Shown: in pieces, positions 62,283 through 64,000 of the stretch
How positions within the stretch are numbered: the first letter of the stretch is position 1
Layout: every line of letters begins with the position of its first letter
Origin: Bradyrhizobium quebecense
GTDB lineage: Bacteria > Pseudomonadota > Alphaproteobacteria > Rhizobiales > Xanthobacteraceae
DNA length: 64,000 bases
NCBI RefSeq assembly: GCF_013373795.3
Contig: NZ_CP088025.1
Location: 1 to 64,000 of the forward strand
Direction: 5' to 3'
Program-made: the position numbers and the translations under genes
Notes under the pieces: generated by a model
What the model saw: only the letters and a program-made list of their open reading frames with translations
What the model was told of the DNA's origin: nothing
Database searches by the model: none

Positions 62283-64000
62283 ATGGATAACGAGACGAAC
62301 AGCGACGCAGAACCACAGCGCAGTGAGCCGGCGGACACCCTTCCGCCGGTTTGGTTGCGCGCCACGCTCGCCGATCTTGTGGGCCTCGAATTCGAGAGTC
62401 CGATCGCAGACTCGAAAAGCGCAGACAGCCAGGAACTCGCCGATCTGCTTCGGAAAGCCGCCGATGAAACGGAAGATACCCCCGCCGCGCGCGTATTTCG
62501 TATGCTGTCGGCTGTTGCCGGGATGCTGTTCCGGCCCAAGGATCGAAGTGAGCCGTTCGGTGCCATGGTGGTGTGGGCCGATGGTCGCCGGTCGCCCGTT
62601 GCTGCCGACTTTCGGGGGCCGCCCGTCGAAGTTCTGGCCGCCATGGCTCAGCGCGCGACGCATCCGGCTTTGCGGGCACGCCTTTCTGATCTGTGCTGGT
62701 TTCTCGAACGAAAACGAGTCGACCTGGGCACTGCGGCGGTAGCCGCTTACGCCGAAATCTTGACGAAGGTCGATAGCGGAGCGCTTACATTCCGTTTCGA
62801 CGATGACAAGGGGGCACTCAAGCACGACGCCCGGGATCTGCTTCGACGCGCCCTGCAAATTGGCCGGGCCGTGGGATGGGATAAGCCCGAAGCGATGGCC
62901 GCTCGGACGATGGCAAGCGAATTGCGCACGAGGGCTATTCAAAGATCGCTCGTCATTCCTGCGCTTTGGTTTAGCGAACTTGAGCTGGACTTCGGTATTT
63001 CCGATCCGGCTGCGATCGGAAAAGATATCGAGGATTTGATTGCGGCCCTGCCCGCTGAAACCGACGCACACAGCATCGTTGAACTCTGGCGGCTTGGTGC
63101 ACGTGCCTACCACCTCGCCAAGCAACCTGACGACCAGCACCGCTGTCAGTCAGCCGCAGCCGACCAGTTTGTCTCGATGGCCGACCGCCAACCGGTGGCG
63201 ATGATGAGCTCGTCGATGCTGGCGAATGCCATAGCCGAGCTTCACGGCGTTCCCGGAAAGAAGGACAGGCGAAAAGAACTGAGGCACCGGCTTATTGATG
63301 CCCAGGCGGGCATCGGCGAGGAAATGTCTGGATTTTCCATTCCGTTCAATCTGGAGGATATGGCTCGGCAAATTGAACAAGGCGTGAAGCGCCAGCCGAC
63401 CCTCCGCGACAAGCTGTTTGTCTTTGCCGCTCTCGAAAACTCGCCTGATCCTGCCGAGCTGGCCGAAGCAGCCTCCCAGTCAATCCGCGAACATCCGTTG
63501 ACGTCGCTTTTTGGCACGTCGCATCACGACAGCGAAGGCAAAGTCGTTCACCGGACTGGAGGGGCCGGGTTTGGCGATGACGGTGACACTAGTGCCATTC
63601 AACATCAAATTGCTCAAGACGAGCGCATTCGCCGTCAAGTCGCTGCGGCTGGCAAGATTGAGACTGCCCGTCAGGTGATCGGGACTGATCATTCCTTATC
63701 GGACGATATCTTCGCGCGAATTCTCGTTCATAGCGCATTTGTTCCAAACGACCTGGTCAGAACGTTCAGCCGCGGCTTCCTGCGCTTCTTTCAGGGTGAT
63801 TTCGTTAGCGCGCTATACATTCTGACGCCCTTGCTGGAGAATTCGCTGCGCCATGTGCTGAAATCGCATGGGCATGATGTGACTATCTTCGACGATGCGA
63901 CACAGACGCAGCAGGATCGCACAATCTCCTCCCTGTTTGAGCAGATGAGGAGCGAACTGGACACGATATTCGGTACGCCCATCACGGCCGATATCGAGCG
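62283..64000 (+). CDS. Large DUF4209-like protein (runs past window end)
   Basis: An open frame from ATG 62283 runs 572 codons to the end of the window without a stop. It starts MDNETNSDAEPQ and is helical throughout. Near 63800-63960 it reads SALYILTPLLENSLRHVLKSHG, then RTISSLFEQMRSELDTIFG, the pattern I know from DUF4209 C-terminal domains, which have a HEPN-like helical fold. HEPN proteins are often RNases in toxin or defence systems, but the catalytic RxxxxH is not visible in the part seen. Same strand as DUF2130; perhaps one unit. Confidence 0.7.
   Translation, partial: MDNETNSDAEPQRSEPADTLPPVWLRATLADLVGLEFESPIADSKSADSQELADLLRKAADETEDTPAARVFRMLSAVAGMLFRPKDRSEPFGAMVVWADGRRSPVAADFRGPPVEVLAAMAQRATHPALRARLSDLCWFLERKRVDLGTAAVAAYAEILTKVDSGALTFRFDDDKGALKHDARDLLRRALQIGRAVGWDKPEAMAARTMASELRTRAIQRSLVIPALWFSELELDFGISDPAAIGKDIEDLIAALPAETDAHSIVELWRLGARAYHLAKQPDDQHRCQSAAADQFVSMADRQPVAMMSSSMLANAIAELHGVPGKKDRRKELRHRLIDAQAGIGEEMSGFSIPFNLEDMARQIEQGVKRQPTLRDKLFVFAALENSPDPAELAEAASQSIREHPLTSLFGTSHHDSEGKVVHRTGGAGFGDDGDTSAIQHQIAQDERIRRQVAAAGKIETARQVIGTDHSLSDDIFARILVHSAFVPNDLVRTFSRGFLRFFQGDFVSALYILTPLLENSLRHVLKSHGHDVTIFDDATQTQQDRTISSLFEQMRSELDTIFGTPITADIE

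Noticed and set aside
62106..63140. 344-codon minus-strand frame at the right end
   Set aside because: Antisense to the large DUF4209-like frame, which stays open for 1.7 kb and has coherent protein sequence.
1..64000. CRISPR arrays, tRNA or rRNA genes, nod boxes
   Set aside because: I saw no regular spaced direct repeats, no cloverleaf candidates and no convincing nod-box sequence by eye; a computed scan was not possible.

Overview
The window looks like an accessory, insertion-sequence-saturated part of an alphaproteobacterial replicon, most likely a rhizobium of the Bradyrhizobium type. The evidence is high GC, the mix of IS66, IS630, IS701, IS1182, IS256, IS91, IS110, IS21 and IS3 elements, a phasin-like gene, and many short proteins of the kind common in Bradyrhizobium genomes. 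No tRNA, rRNA, CRISPR, nod, nif or type III secretion gene was recognised. All names rest on recognition of sequence patterns; no database search was run.

Layout: 1-4006 is nested IS debris (an IS66 element with a broken tnpC, inserted in an IS3 element, beside the tip of an IS630). 4081-9366 holds a small peptide-biosynthesis-like locus: an asparagine-synthetase-like enzyme, a 47-residue candidate precursor peptide with a hairpin between them, and a divergent ABC exporter cut in two by an intact IS630 copy. 9372-16900 is a serine-recombinase cassette followed by IS relics. 17118-18470 holds an intact phosphopantetheinyl transferase downstream of the degraded reductase-domain end of an NRPS/PKS gene. 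18494-27071 holds a truncated IS256, two hypothetical genes and two near-identical serine-recombinase cassettes that form a 2.28-kb inverted repeat.

27400-30000 has small genes, a broken autotransporter and a cold-shock gene. 30291-35725 is a run of IS1182, IS701-like and IS91 elements, the last carrying its own tyrosine integrase. 36200-46100 is a tract of small, mostly uncharacterised genes, several of them paralogous to each other, with an integrase remnant and a well-preserved di-haem cytochrome. 46300-49580 is IS256, a broken zincin, an MFS relic and IS91/IS1380 pieces.

50913-53227 is a well-kept four-gene operon: CbtB and CbtA (cobalt uptake), a histidine-phosphatase-like protein and an exported membrane protein. 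After more IS21/IS256/ISNCY debris (53500-55985) comes a low-IS accessory block, 56124-64000: DUF1883 protein, a duplicated-motif small protein, an operator palindrome, an XRE regulator with an ImmA/IrrE peptidase, a frameshifted gene, a nuclease-fold-like protein, a WGR protein, a Fic enzyme, a DUF2130 coiled-coil protein and a large DUF4209-like gene that runs off the window. The two places most likely to hold something new are the peptide-like locus (4081-9366) and this last block.
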